Source: Chloroflexota bacterium (GTDB lineage Bacteria > Chloroflexota > Chloroflexia > JAMDCE01). Taken from it: a DNA stretch of 13,911 nucleotides. Positions 6,309 to 11,668 of the stretch are shown here, piece after piece. A program made the position numbers and the translations under genes. The notes beneath the pieces are model-generated. The model searched no databases and was not told the DNA's origin. It worked only from the letters and a program-made list of their open reading frames with translations. The stretch is from the NCBI GenBank assembly GCA_023489135.1, contig JAMDCE010000596.1:1-13911 (forward strand). Direction: 5' to 3'. The number at the start of each line of letters is the position of its first letter. Positions within the stretch are counted from its first letter, which is position 1.

Positions 6309-6318
6309 GTGATATAAT
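6309..6318 (+). promoter_or_regulatory. tRNA-Arg promoter, extended -10
   Basis: GTGATATAAT contains a perfect TATAAT (6313-6318) with a TGn extension, 14 bases before the mature tRNA start. A weak -35 (TTGCGC, 6289-6294) lies 18 bp upstream of the hexamer. Confidence 0.65.
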
Positions 6319-6332
6319 TAGCACGTTCAGTT

Positions 6333-6409
6333 GCGCCCGTAGCTCAGGGGATTAGAGCGTTGGGTTGCGGACCCAAAGGTCGGAGGTTCGAATCCTCTCG
6401 GGCGTGCCA
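6333..6409 (+). tRNA. tRNA-Arg (anticodon GCG)
   Basis: This is a complete 77-base cloverleaf. The acceptor stem is GCGCCCG/CGGGCGT with a terminal G.U pair; the D arm contains AGCTCAGGGG; the anticodon stem TTGGG/CCCAA encloses loop TTGCGGA, giving anticodon GCG (codon CGC). The T arm is GGAGG-TTCGAAT-CCTCT with a G.U closing pair, followed by discriminator G and an encoded CCA. Its 3' 59 bases are duplicated exactly at 7378-7436, so it serves as the left attachment site of a small element while remaining a functional gene. Confidence 0.95.
6351..6409 (+). repeat. 59-bp direct repeat, left copy (attL, within tRNA-Arg)
   Basis: From the D-loop ATTAG through the encoded CCA, identical base for base to 7378-7436. 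Flanking bases differ immediately on both sides. Confidence 0.95.
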
Positions 6410-6420
6410 GGGCCACCAAC

Positions 6421-6445
6421 AAACCGCCTAAATTCGGGCGGTTTT
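6421..6445 (+). terminator. Terminator after tRNA-Arg (element-borne)
   Basis: AAACCGCC (6421-6428) pairs with GGCGGTTT (6437-6444) around an 8-base loop, ending in TTTT. Being inside the element, it would restore termination for the rebuilt tRNA. Confidence 0.7.
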
Positions 6446-6481
6446 CCCTATTTCTGGGCCTTTTTCTGCCTGAAAATAGGG
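6446..6481. repeat. Inverted repeat CCCTATTT / AAATAGGG
   Basis: Perfect 8-bp arms at 6446-6453 and 6474-6481 around 20 bp containing a T5 run. It lies directly behind the tRNA terminator and may be a second hairpin or a protein site near the element end. Confidence 0.4.
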
Positions 6482-6501
6482 ATAGCGCACGTTTCGGCTT
6501 T

Positions 6502-6536
6502 CTTACAACATTTCGGAGTGCTGTAAGAGTGCTGTA
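6502..6536. repeat. Direct/inverted repeats near left att, possible recombinase arm sites
   Basis: AGTGCTGTA occurs at 6517-6525 and 6528-6536, an 11-bp period. CTTACAACA (6502-6510) is inverted relative to TGCTGTAAG (6519-6527) with one mismatch. The pattern parallels the 11-bp-period repeats next to the integrase at 4107-4125, though the repeated words differ. Confidence 0.45.
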
Positions 6537-6553
6537 GTGCGCCCAAAACGTAA

Positions 6554-6581
6554 GCCCGCCAGGGTAGTTGTCCTGACGGGC
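6554..6581. terminator. Hairpin, terminator-like
   Basis: GCCCGCCAGG (6554-6563) pairs with CCTGACGGGC (6572-6581) with one C-A mismatch and an 8-base loop. No T-tract follows on the plus strand, so it may be a structural or insulating hairpin ahead of the toxin-antitoxin promoter. The 288-bp stretch 6410-6697 otherwise holds no gene that I can see. Confidence 0.35.
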
Positions 6582-6647
6582 ATTGTGTCTTATACTGTAT
6601 CCGTCGAGCCACTTATGCTGAGAGAAAAGCTTCGGGACGTCGGACGA

Positions 6648-6666
6648 GTGATATAATACTCATGAG
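6648..6666 (+). promoter_or_regulatory. Toxin-antitoxin promoter with palindromic start region
   Basis: GTGATATAAT gives an extended -10 (TATAAT, 6652-6657). Just downstream, at the expected transcription start, is the perfect palindrome CTCATGAG (6659-6666), a candidate operator for autoregulation by the antitoxin. The Shine-Dalgarno GAGGTG follows before the GTG at 6698. Confidence 0.55.
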
Positions 6667-6697
6667 CATCGCCGAGAAGTATCTGAGGTGTTGAACG

Positions 6698-7009
6698 GTG
6701 TCGATACAAACACGCTACGAACACATCGCCCTTGACGACAACCGTGTCCCTATAATCGATGGGACTACGATGAAGGTCGTGGAGCTAGTCCTGGAGCAGA
6801 TGGCGCACGGTTGGAGTCCAGAGGAGCTGCATTTCCAGCATCCCTATCTGACGTTAGGGCAGATCCATTCGGCGCTGGCTTATTATTGGGACCATAAAGA
6901 TGAGCTCGATCGCGATATCGAGCAGCGACTGGCTCGCGTAGACCAACTCCAGCGGCAGATCCAGCCGAAGCCGCTGTACGAGCGATTGAAGGGGCGTGGG
7001 CTGGTCTAA
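6698..7009 (+). CDS. DUF433-family antitoxin
   Basis: The 103-residue protein has the DUF433 layout: an N-terminal strand region (YEHIALDDNRVPIIDGTTMKV, with the conserved P-I-I-x-GT element) and a HTH-like helical part (VVELVLEQMAHGWSPEELHFQHPYLTLGQIHSALAYYWDHK). DUF433 proteins are found paired with PIN-like DUF5615 proteins and are regarded as the antitoxin side. The basic, glutamine-rich C-terminal tail (75-103) probably wraps the toxin. The GTG start at 6698 follows GAGGTG with acceptable spacing, and its TAA overlaps the toxin ATG by one base (TAATG). It sits inside the tRNA-Arg-flanked element and is likely autoregulated through the promoter palindrome. Confidence 0.85.
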   Translation: MSIQTRYEHIALDDNRVPIIDGTTMKVVELVLEQMAHGWSPEELHFQHPYLTLGQIHSALAYYWDHKDELDRDIEQRLARVDQLQRQIQPKPLYERLKGRGLV

Positions 7010-7356
7010 TGACCATTGCTTTGTACATGGACCAGCACGTCCCAAGAGCCATTACAATCGCTCTCCGCCTCCGCAATGTCGATGTGCTCACCGCCTATGA
7101 AGATGAAGCCAGCGAGTTGGATGATACGGCGCTGTTAGATCGAGCTTCAGCCTTAGGTCGCGTTCTCTTCTCTCAGGACGACGACCTTTTGGTAGAAGCG
7201 GACCTTCGCCAGCGGGAGGGCGTGCCCTTTGCCGGACTGGTATATGCCCACCAACTCCGGCTGTCGCTTGGAAAATGTATTGAAGACTTGGCTCTGATCG
7301 CGGCCATTGGGACGCTAGAGGATCTCCGGCAACAAGTGCTTTTTCTCCCGCTTTAA
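7009..7356 (+). CDS. DUF5615-family PIN-like toxin
   Basis: This 115-residue protein belongs to the PIN-like DUF5615 group (Mut7-C/VapC-related fold), thought to be metal-dependent ribonucleases. Acidic residues expected at the metal site are visible: D8 in MDQHVP, D38/D39 and D44 in the DDTALLDRAS helix, and the triplet DDD at 57-59 in LFSQDDDLL. The family signature of an early LDxxV-type motif followed by a mid-protein SxDxDF-like motif is kept. Translation is coupled to the DUF433 gene by TAATG overlap. The ORF is full length for the family, so the pair looks functional. Its stop is only 21 bp from the right tRNA-Arg repeat, meaning almost no other cargo fits. Confidence 0.85.
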   Translation: MTIALYMDQHVPRAITIALRLRNVDVLTAYEDEASELDDTALLDRASALGRVLFSQDDDLLVEADLRQREGVPFAGLVYAHQLRLSLGKCIEDLALIAAIGTLEDLRQQVLFLPL

Positions 7357-7377
7357 GTTGTCGAGGATGCTCATTAT

Positions 7378-7436
7378 ATTAGAGCGTTGGGTTGCGGACC
7401 CAAAGGTCGGAGGTTCGAATCCTCTCGGGCGTGCCA
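7378..7436 (+). repeat. 59-bp direct repeat, right copy (attR, tRNA-Arg 3' fragment)
   Basis: Exact duplicate of 6351-6409 including anticodon arm, T arm, discriminator and CCA. It has no 5' acceptor or 5' D-stem, so it is not a functional tRNA. Confidence 0.95.
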
Positions 7437-7441
7437 TTTTG

Positions 7442-7467
7442 ATGCCACCAGAAATGGTGGCATTTTT
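7442..7467 (+). terminator. Terminator, probably the original one of tRNA-Arg
   Basis: ATGCCACC (7442-7449) pairs perfectly with GGTGGCAT (7456-7463) around AGAAAT, followed by a T-run. It starts 5 bp after the duplicated CCA. It can also stop transcription coming from the toxin-antitoxin genes. Confidence 0.85.
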
Positions 7468-7514
7468 GTTTGACCCGCTTCAGGTAGCGAGAGGGGGCGA
7501 CGCCGGCTTGCTTC

Positions 7515-7542
7515 TTGACATAAAGTCTGCCGCGCCTATAAT
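7515..7542 (+). promoter_or_regulatory. Full-consensus sigma70 promoter
   Basis: TTGACA (7515-7520) and TATAAT (7537-7542) are both perfect and separated by 16 bp. Start of transcription is expected near 7549, about 20 bases before the first gene. A consensus promoter of this strength normally needs repression. Confidence 0.85.
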
Positions 7543-7558
7543 AGAACATAGGTTCTAT
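7541..7558. promoter_or_regulatory. Palindromic operator, LexA-box-like (GAAC-N4-GTTC)
   Basis: ATAGAAC (7541-7547) and GTTCTAT (7552-7558) are perfect inverted arms around ATAG. The core GAAC-N4-GTTC is the LexA (DinR) box of Gram-positive bacteria. It overlaps the end of the -10 and the transcription start, an ideal repressor position. Whether this organism's LexA uses this motif cannot be told from the window. Confidence 0.6.
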
Positions 7559-7569
7559 GGGGGTGATGG

Positions 7570-7755
7570 GTGGTGGAAGAGGAGCTATACACGATCAAGC
7601 AGGCGGCCAAATACCTCAGTATCTCCGAGCCGGTGCTGCGGCTGACCATCCGCGGCGGAAAGATTCGCACGCGGCGCCTGCCGGGTCGCCGTACGCCGCT
7701 TATCAAGAGGTCGGAGCTGCAACGTTACGTGGACCCTCTGACCGAGAGGCCCTAG
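7570..7755 (+). CDS. MerR/excisionase-like helix-turn-helix protein
   Basis: This 61-residue protein matches the excisionase-type (HTH_17) winged-helix pattern: YTIKQAAKYLSISEPVLR (7-24) is the helix-turn-helix, GGKIRTRRLPGRR (29-41) the wing with basic residues, and LIKRSELQRYV (44-54) the closing helix. Proteins of this type bind DNA as small regulators or recombination directionality factors. The GTG at 7570 (or the adjacent GTG at 7573) lies behind a G-rich Shine-Dalgarno (GGGGGTG). It is the first gene of a two-gene unit from the consensus promoter at 7515-7542, with one base between its stop and the next start. No integrase is adjacent, so a regulator role is as likely as excision. Confidence 0.75.
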   Translation: MVEEELYTIKQAAKYLSISEPVLRLTIRGGKIRTRRLPGRRTPLIKRSELQRYVDPLTERP

Positions 7756-7756
7756 C

Positions 7757-8602
7757 GTGATCGCCACGAGCCTCAAAGGGCTGCCTCAAAATGAAAAGGT
7801 CAGGCGCCTGAGAATGGAGCGCCGGGAGCGGGCGGAGGCGGGCAACTGGAGGATTTTCAAGTTGCCGGCGCAGCCGGACGGGCACGACTTCGTCGTGCGC
7901 AACGTCGATTCCGGCTCGGTCTACCGCGTGGCCTGGGAGCCCAGCGCCGACATGGCCTCGTGCACTTGCGAGGACTTCAAGAACACCTGCCGCCGATTCG
8001 GCATACTTTGCAAGCACGTCGAGGCGGTGAAGCTGCAGGTGCAGGGCGAGCGTGCCCCGATACCCCTGGCGGGCCGGATCGTTCCGGAGGGGGGTCGCTA
8101 TTCGATCTCTCTCGGACCGGGCAATGGCCGCCTGGTGAATTACCACCTGCGGCACGGCTGCTCCTGTTTCATGAAGACGTTTTGCTACCGCTCCGGCCAG
8201 AAGTGCTTTCACAGCACTATGCTGGACCGGTGGGTCGAGGCCGGCGCGGACCTGCCGGGGACGCCGCTGGACGCCCCGGTTGTTCGCGAGCGGGTGGTCG
8301 CGCTTCCGTCAGATCGACCGTATGATGAGTTTCGGGTCTACGAAGGCGCGCTGAGCAGAACCTGGTCTGTCCTGCCCAAAGGGTCCAGGGCCTACGTGGT
8401 GGACAACGGAGGCAAGGAGGTTCCCCATCAGGTTGTGCTGGCGGCCCGAGAGGGCGCATGCTCGTGCGGGAAGTTTTACCAGGCCGGCCAGTGCGCTCAC
8501 GTGGACATGGTACGGGATGCCTTGCGCCGGCGGGTGTTGTTGCGTCCCAGAAATCCCGGCAAATCTTCCCGCAGCCGAACACGGCGGGCTTTGAAAGGAT
8601 AA
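7757..8602 (+). CDS. Protein with three SWIM zinc-finger motifs
   Basis: This 281-residue protein carries three copies of the SWIM pattern CxC-xn-CxH: C69/C71...C85/H87 (13 between), C135/C137...C150/H152 (12 between) and C235/C237...C246/H248 (8 between). The first is classical, with VYRVAWEP and SCTCEDF before it. SWIM modules bind zinc and mediate DNA or protein contacts; they occur in recombination proteins and in some helicases and transposases. No helicase, nuclease or transposase catalytic domain is visible. The tail (255-281) is strongly basic and may contact nucleic acid. The GTG at 7757 is one base after the HTH gene stop, so the two are co-transcribed from the promoter with the LexA-like operator. 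DNA-damage-related function is inferred from context only. Confidence 0.8.
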   Translation: MIATSLKGLPQNEKVRRLRMERRERAEAGNWRIFKLPAQPDGHDFVVRNVDSGSVYRVAWEPSADMASCTCEDFKNTCRRFGILCKHVEAVKLQVQGERAPIPLAGRIVPEGGRYSISLGPGNGRLVNYHLRHGCSCFMKTFCYRSGQKCFHSTMLDRWVEAGADLPGTPLDAPVVRERVVALPSDRPYDEFRVYEGALSRTWSVLPKGSRAYVVDNGGKEVPHQVVLAAREGACSCGKFYQAGQCAHVDMVRDALRRRVLLRPRNPGKSSRSRTRRALKG

Positions 8603-8603
8603 G

Positions 8604-8659
8604 CCACAAAGGCACAGGTGTCACAAAGGTTTTACTTTGTGTCCTCTGTGCCTTTGTGG
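8604..8659. repeat. 56-bp inverted repeat after the SWIM gene
   Basis: Outer arms CCACAAAGGCACAG (8604-8617) and CTGTGCCTTTGTGG (8646-8659) are perfect 14-bp complements; inner arms ACAAAG (8623-8628) and CTTTGT (8635-8640) also pair. It begins one base after the SWIM stop codon. It could terminate transcription, but its internally repetitive ACAAAG wording also fits a dispersed palindromic repeat. Confidence 0.75.
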
Positions 8660-8886
8660 TGAAAATCTCTGCCCCAAGAACGGCGGCTATGGGCCTGTTG
8701 TCTGAATCTTGATAGGACTTCTGTCGGTCTCGAACAGGACCTAGAGGCTATTGCTACACTCGGCGGCATGCGTTAAATTGTACGTGGTGGTGATGTGGTG
8801 GTTCTTCCTTATGGAGGAACTGGAGTCCTGCGCAAGGGCTCCGGGGTTGGGCTGTTCTAAGGGTCGCGTGAGGGGTGTTTGTGGTG
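8660..8886. other. Gene-free stretch with two tandem hairpins
   Basis: I see no supported gene here. Two adjacent hairpins stand out: GTTCTTCC (8801-8808) with GGAGGAAC (8813-8820), one G.T, and GGAGTCCT (8822-8829) with AGGGCTCC (8835-8842), one G.T. No promoter or known RNA family was recognised. Confidence 0.35.
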
Positions 8887-8921
8887 GACAAGGGGGATGA
8901 CGAAATGTCATCCCCCTTGTC
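8887..8921. terminator. Strong hairpin between convergent genes
   Basis: GACAAGGGGGATGAC (8887-8901) pairs perfectly over 15 bp with GTCATCCCCCTTGTC (8907-8921), loop GAAAT. It starts 5 bp beyond the stop of the GH38 gene and sits between convergent transcription units. It lacks a T-run on either strand, so factor-independent termination is uncertain. Confidence 0.6.
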
Positions 8922-8926
8922 GTATT

Positions 8927-11668
8927 CTACCAGTAGTACAGCTTGACTGTGGCAACGCCCTGGGCCGGAATCGGCACTCGCAGCGCCTCCTCGGTGAGCG
9001 CCATCTCTTGAAGGCAGTCCTCTTTCAGGTCCACCAGCTCCGCTCGTGCCAGCGGCCGGTACGATCTCACGGTCACATCGGCCGATTCGGAGGTAGGGTT
9101 GTACAGGCGCACGATCACCGCTTTGCCGTCGTGCGAAGGCTTGACGGCCGACACGGGAACCCAGTCCGGCGCGAGTGCGATGAACGACAGCCGCGCCGGA
9201 AGGCGACCCGGGTGTGCGCCGGCGAGGGCCGATCGCAACGGGGCGTTGTGCTGATGCGCCTGGAACGAGGCGTCGATCCATTCCCCTGTGTGAGGCACCA
9301 GGGCATAATCGAACCGGTGCGTGCCCAGGCACTGAGCGCCCGGAGTGGGCAGCTCGGGCCCGGCGTCGCCACGTCGGGAGCGCAAATCTCCCCGCGACAG
9401 CCATCCCACGGACCGCAGCAGCGTCAAGGCGATCAGCAATCCGTCGGCCTGTGGTGTGACCTCACATTCCGGCAACCCTCGGTTGGACAGCAACAGGCCG
9501 CGCAACCAGTCGTTCACGTCGACAAACGACTTCTGGGGCTGGGTTGCCACCGGGTCTTCCACCCAGTCGGGCCGGTGGCCCACCACGGGTAGATCCCTCC
9601 TCAGCACGCCGAACTGTGTCTCGGTGGAGAAGTGATTGGTCTTGACCCCCGTGGGGAACAGGACCCTGAGGCAGTGGTCCTTGGCCAGATTCTCGACCTC
9701 GGTGAAGAAGTCGATCCTATTGACCATAGGGTAGAGGCTCACCGTGGTGGTGACTGGGCAGTCCACGCATTCGTTCGAGCGCGACCGTCGATCGGCGGTG
9801 AGCTCCCGGGGGAGTCGCAGCGCCGATCGAATCCGGAGGCGGAAGCGCACGGGGCCGTTGTCCACCAACGTCACCCTGGGGGGCCAGGTGAGGCCCAGCA
9901 ACGGTCTGTCGCCCAAGGGCGGGTCCAGGTTGTACTCGTCCCCCGCGTCGCCAACGTCGGCGAAGCGGTTGAGTCCGGTGTACAGCTGGTCGGTCGAGCG
10001 CTCCAGAACGTTGATGGTGCCATCGATCTCATTGACGGTGACGACGAAGAACTCGTTCTCGATCCGGGTCGTGGAGTGGGCTGCCTCGGGGAAGCCCGTC
10101 CCCAACTCCACCCCCGGGTGGACAGGGACGTCCGCCCCTACGTCGCCTTTGCGTCGATGAATGCGAAAGGTCTGGTAGCCCAATCCGGGCACGCCGGTTG
10201 CAATAAAGCCGAGCTTCAGCTTGCCGTTTCCCGAATCTTCGAGGACCTGGCACGGGCTTTCAGCCCCCTGGTCGTCGACGACCGAGAGAACGCCATCGTC
10301 GGCCGCGGCCTCGAAGGTAACCAGATCCGTCCTGGCTCTGGCCAGAGGATTGAAGACCACCAGGCGATCAAGCCCATCCGAAGGGCTGCCCGCGAATCCG
10401 TTGCGCGGGGCGTTCTTGGCCGGCAGCTGGGCGGTATCGATGCGCCGGGTTATCTCCTCGAACGACTCCTCCACCAACGTCTCGCCGATCTGTTCCGCCC
10501 AGTCGTAGCGCGTCTTCATTTCTTCGTGCACCTGGTCGACGCTGCAGCCACAGACGGAGTCGTGAGGCTGGTTTTGGAGGAGATACTTCCACGCCAGGCG
10601 CAACGGCATCTTCCAGTTTTCGCCCGCCGATAGGCTGGTGTCATCCACGGGGCATCCCGCGCCGTTGCTGTTGCCCTTCGATCTCGCGGTGCTTTCCACC
10701 CAGGCCCACGCCGTGAACGGCTCGGCCCATTTCTCCAGCAGGTTTTCGCAGGCGGCGTTCCGCCGCTTTATCCACCCGCGGGTGGATAGCACTCCGGGCA
10801 AGAGGTGGGAGTTCTTGCATCTTCGCAGCTCCCCGTCCACGACCTCGGTCAGCACGCCCTTTTCCGCCAGCACCCTCTGAACGGCCTCCAGGAATTGCGG
10901 CAGACTGGCGTGCCTCACCTCGACGTCTCTCATCCTGCCTTTGATGTTGGAGAGGATTTCGGGGAGCTTGGGCTGGGGCCAGACGTGGTCGCCCCCGTTC
11001 ATCAGGCGCAGAAACTGCGTGTTCGCCTTGGGCGCCAGCCGGGAGGAAATGGATCTAATCCTGCGGTCAAGCTCTTCTTGGTCCTCGGGGAGTCCACCGG
11101 CGTTGAAGTAGCCGTCGGGGATGTTTACCGCCAGCACGCCGGTGCCGTCGAGTCCGCGCCAGGTGAACTCCGTGCCCTCGATCAAATCGTCGTCCACTCC
11201 TCGCCAGAGCACCGCGGACCCGATGCCGAAGCCCGACAATATCTGGGGCATCTGGGCGATGTGGCCGAACTGGTCGGGGAGGTATCCCACCTTCATGTAT
11301 CCGCCGAAGGACCCGGCCACGTCGCGCCCTTCCTGCAAATTGCGAATCAGGGATTCGCCGCTCACCAGGAACTCATCCGGCAAGACGTACCAGGGACCTA
11401 CCTGGATTCGGCCGGCGCGAATGTGGGCCCGCAGCTCCTCCACTCGCTCCGGGCGCAGCTCGGCATAGTCTTCCAGGAGCACGGTCTGCCCGTCCAGCAT
11501 GAAGCAGGAGAAATCGGGTGATGACGCCAAGATGTTGAGGAGGCTGTCGATCATCTTCCCCAGCTTGATCCTGAACTGCTGAAATGGCATATGCCACTCG
11601 CGGTCCCAATGGGAGTGTGAGACCACCATTAGCACCGGACTGGTTCCCACGGAGGCTACGCTTTTCAT
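8927..11668 (-). CDS. GH38 alpha-mannosidase-family glycosidase
   Basis: This 913-residue enzyme is a glycoside hydrolase family 38 retaining alpha-mannosidase, close in size to bacterial mannosylglycerate-hydrolase-type members (MngB). The zinc/active-site elements are visible: HSHWDREW at 18-25 (H20 and D22 as metal ligands), the nucleophile D132 in GYLPDQFGHIAQMPQIL, and H369 in NQPHDSVCGC. The mid helical domain spans about 300-400, and the C-terminal beta-sandwich region runs to the end (TVKLYYW). There is no signal peptide, so it acts in the cytoplasm on imported oligosaccharide or mannoside. Its ATG at 11668 abuts the TAA of the ATPase gene, implying translational coupling. The exact substrate, mannosylglycerate versus other alpha-mannosides, cannot be decided here. 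Full length, no frameshift. Confidence 0.92.
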   Translation of the reverse strand: MKSVASVGTSPVLMVVSHSHWDREWHMPFQQFRIKLGKMIDSLLNILASSPDFSCFMLDGQTVLLEDYAELRPERVEELRAHIRAGRIQVGPWYVLPDEFLVSGESLIRNLQEGRDVAGSFGGYMKVGYLPDQFGHIAQMPQILSGFGIGSAVLWRGVDDDLIEGTEFTWRGLDGTGVLAVNIPDGYFNAGGLPEDQEELDRRIRSISSRLAPKANTQFLRLMNGGDHVWPQPKLPEILSNIKGRMRDVEVRHASLPQFLEAVQRVLAEKGVLTEVVDGELRRCKNSHLLPGVLSTRGWIKRRNAACENLLEKWAEPFTAWAWVESTARSKGNSNGAGCPVDDTSLSAGENWKMPLRLAWKYLLQNQPHDSVCGCSVDQVHEEMKTRYDWAEQIGETLVEESFEEITRRIDTAQLPAKNAPRNGFAGSPSDGLDRLVVFNPLARARTDLVTFEAAADDGVLSVVDDQGAESPCQVLEDSGNGKLKLGFIATGVPGLGYQTFRIHRRKGDVGADVPVHPGVELGTGFPEAAHSTTRIENEFFVVTVNEIDGTINVLERSTDQLYTGLNRFADVGDAGDEYNLDPPLGDRPLLGLTWPPRVTLVDNGPVRFRLRIRSALRLPRELTADRRSRSNECVDCPVTTTVSLYPMVNRIDFFTEVENLAKDHCLRVLFPTGVKTNHFSTETQFGVLRRDLPVVGHRPDWVEDPVATQPQKSFVDVNDWLRGLLLSNRGLPECEVTPQADGLLIALTLLRSVGWLSRGDLRSRRGDAGPELPTPGAQCLGTHRFDYALVPHTGEWIDASFQAHQHNAPLRSALAGAHPGRLPARLSFIALAPDWVPVSAVKPSHDGKAVIVRLYNPTSESADVTVRSYRPLARAELVDLKEDCLQEMALTEEALRVPIPAQGVATVKLYYW

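Larger units (their letters stand above)
6351..7436. mobile_element. 1-kb integrase-less element in tRNA-Arg carrying a TA pair
   Basis: The element is bounded by two identical 59-bp copies of the tRNA-Arg 3' end, 6351-6409 and 7378-7436, giving a unit of 1,027 bp. The only genes recognised inside are the DUF433/DUF5615 toxin-antitoxin pair, whose last stop is 21 bp from the right copy. There is no integrase, transposase or excisionase. A good terminator that fits the tRNA gene follows the right copy at 7442-7467, while the left copy is followed by different sequence, as expected for insertion at the tRNA end. Movement would need an integrase in trans, or the unit is a deletion remnant of a larger island. 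Confidence 0.8.

Noticed and set aside
6410..6697. Integrase remnant inside the mini-element
   Set aside because: I saw no frame with recombinase catalytic motifs in this interval; it contains hairpins, repeats and a promoter only.
7358..7645. 95-codon plus-strand frame crossing the right tRNA-Arg copy
   Set aside because: It reads through the tRNA fragment, a terminator and a promoter; not a plausible gene.
8458..8712. Plus-strand frame running out of the SWIM gene
   Set aside because: It overlaps the SWIM gene in another frame and continues through the 56-bp inverted repeat; no support.
9632..10633. 333-codon plus-strand open frame
   Set aside because: It lies antisense inside the GH38 gene, which is continuous and family-matching across the whole span; long shadow frames are common in GC-rich coding DNA.
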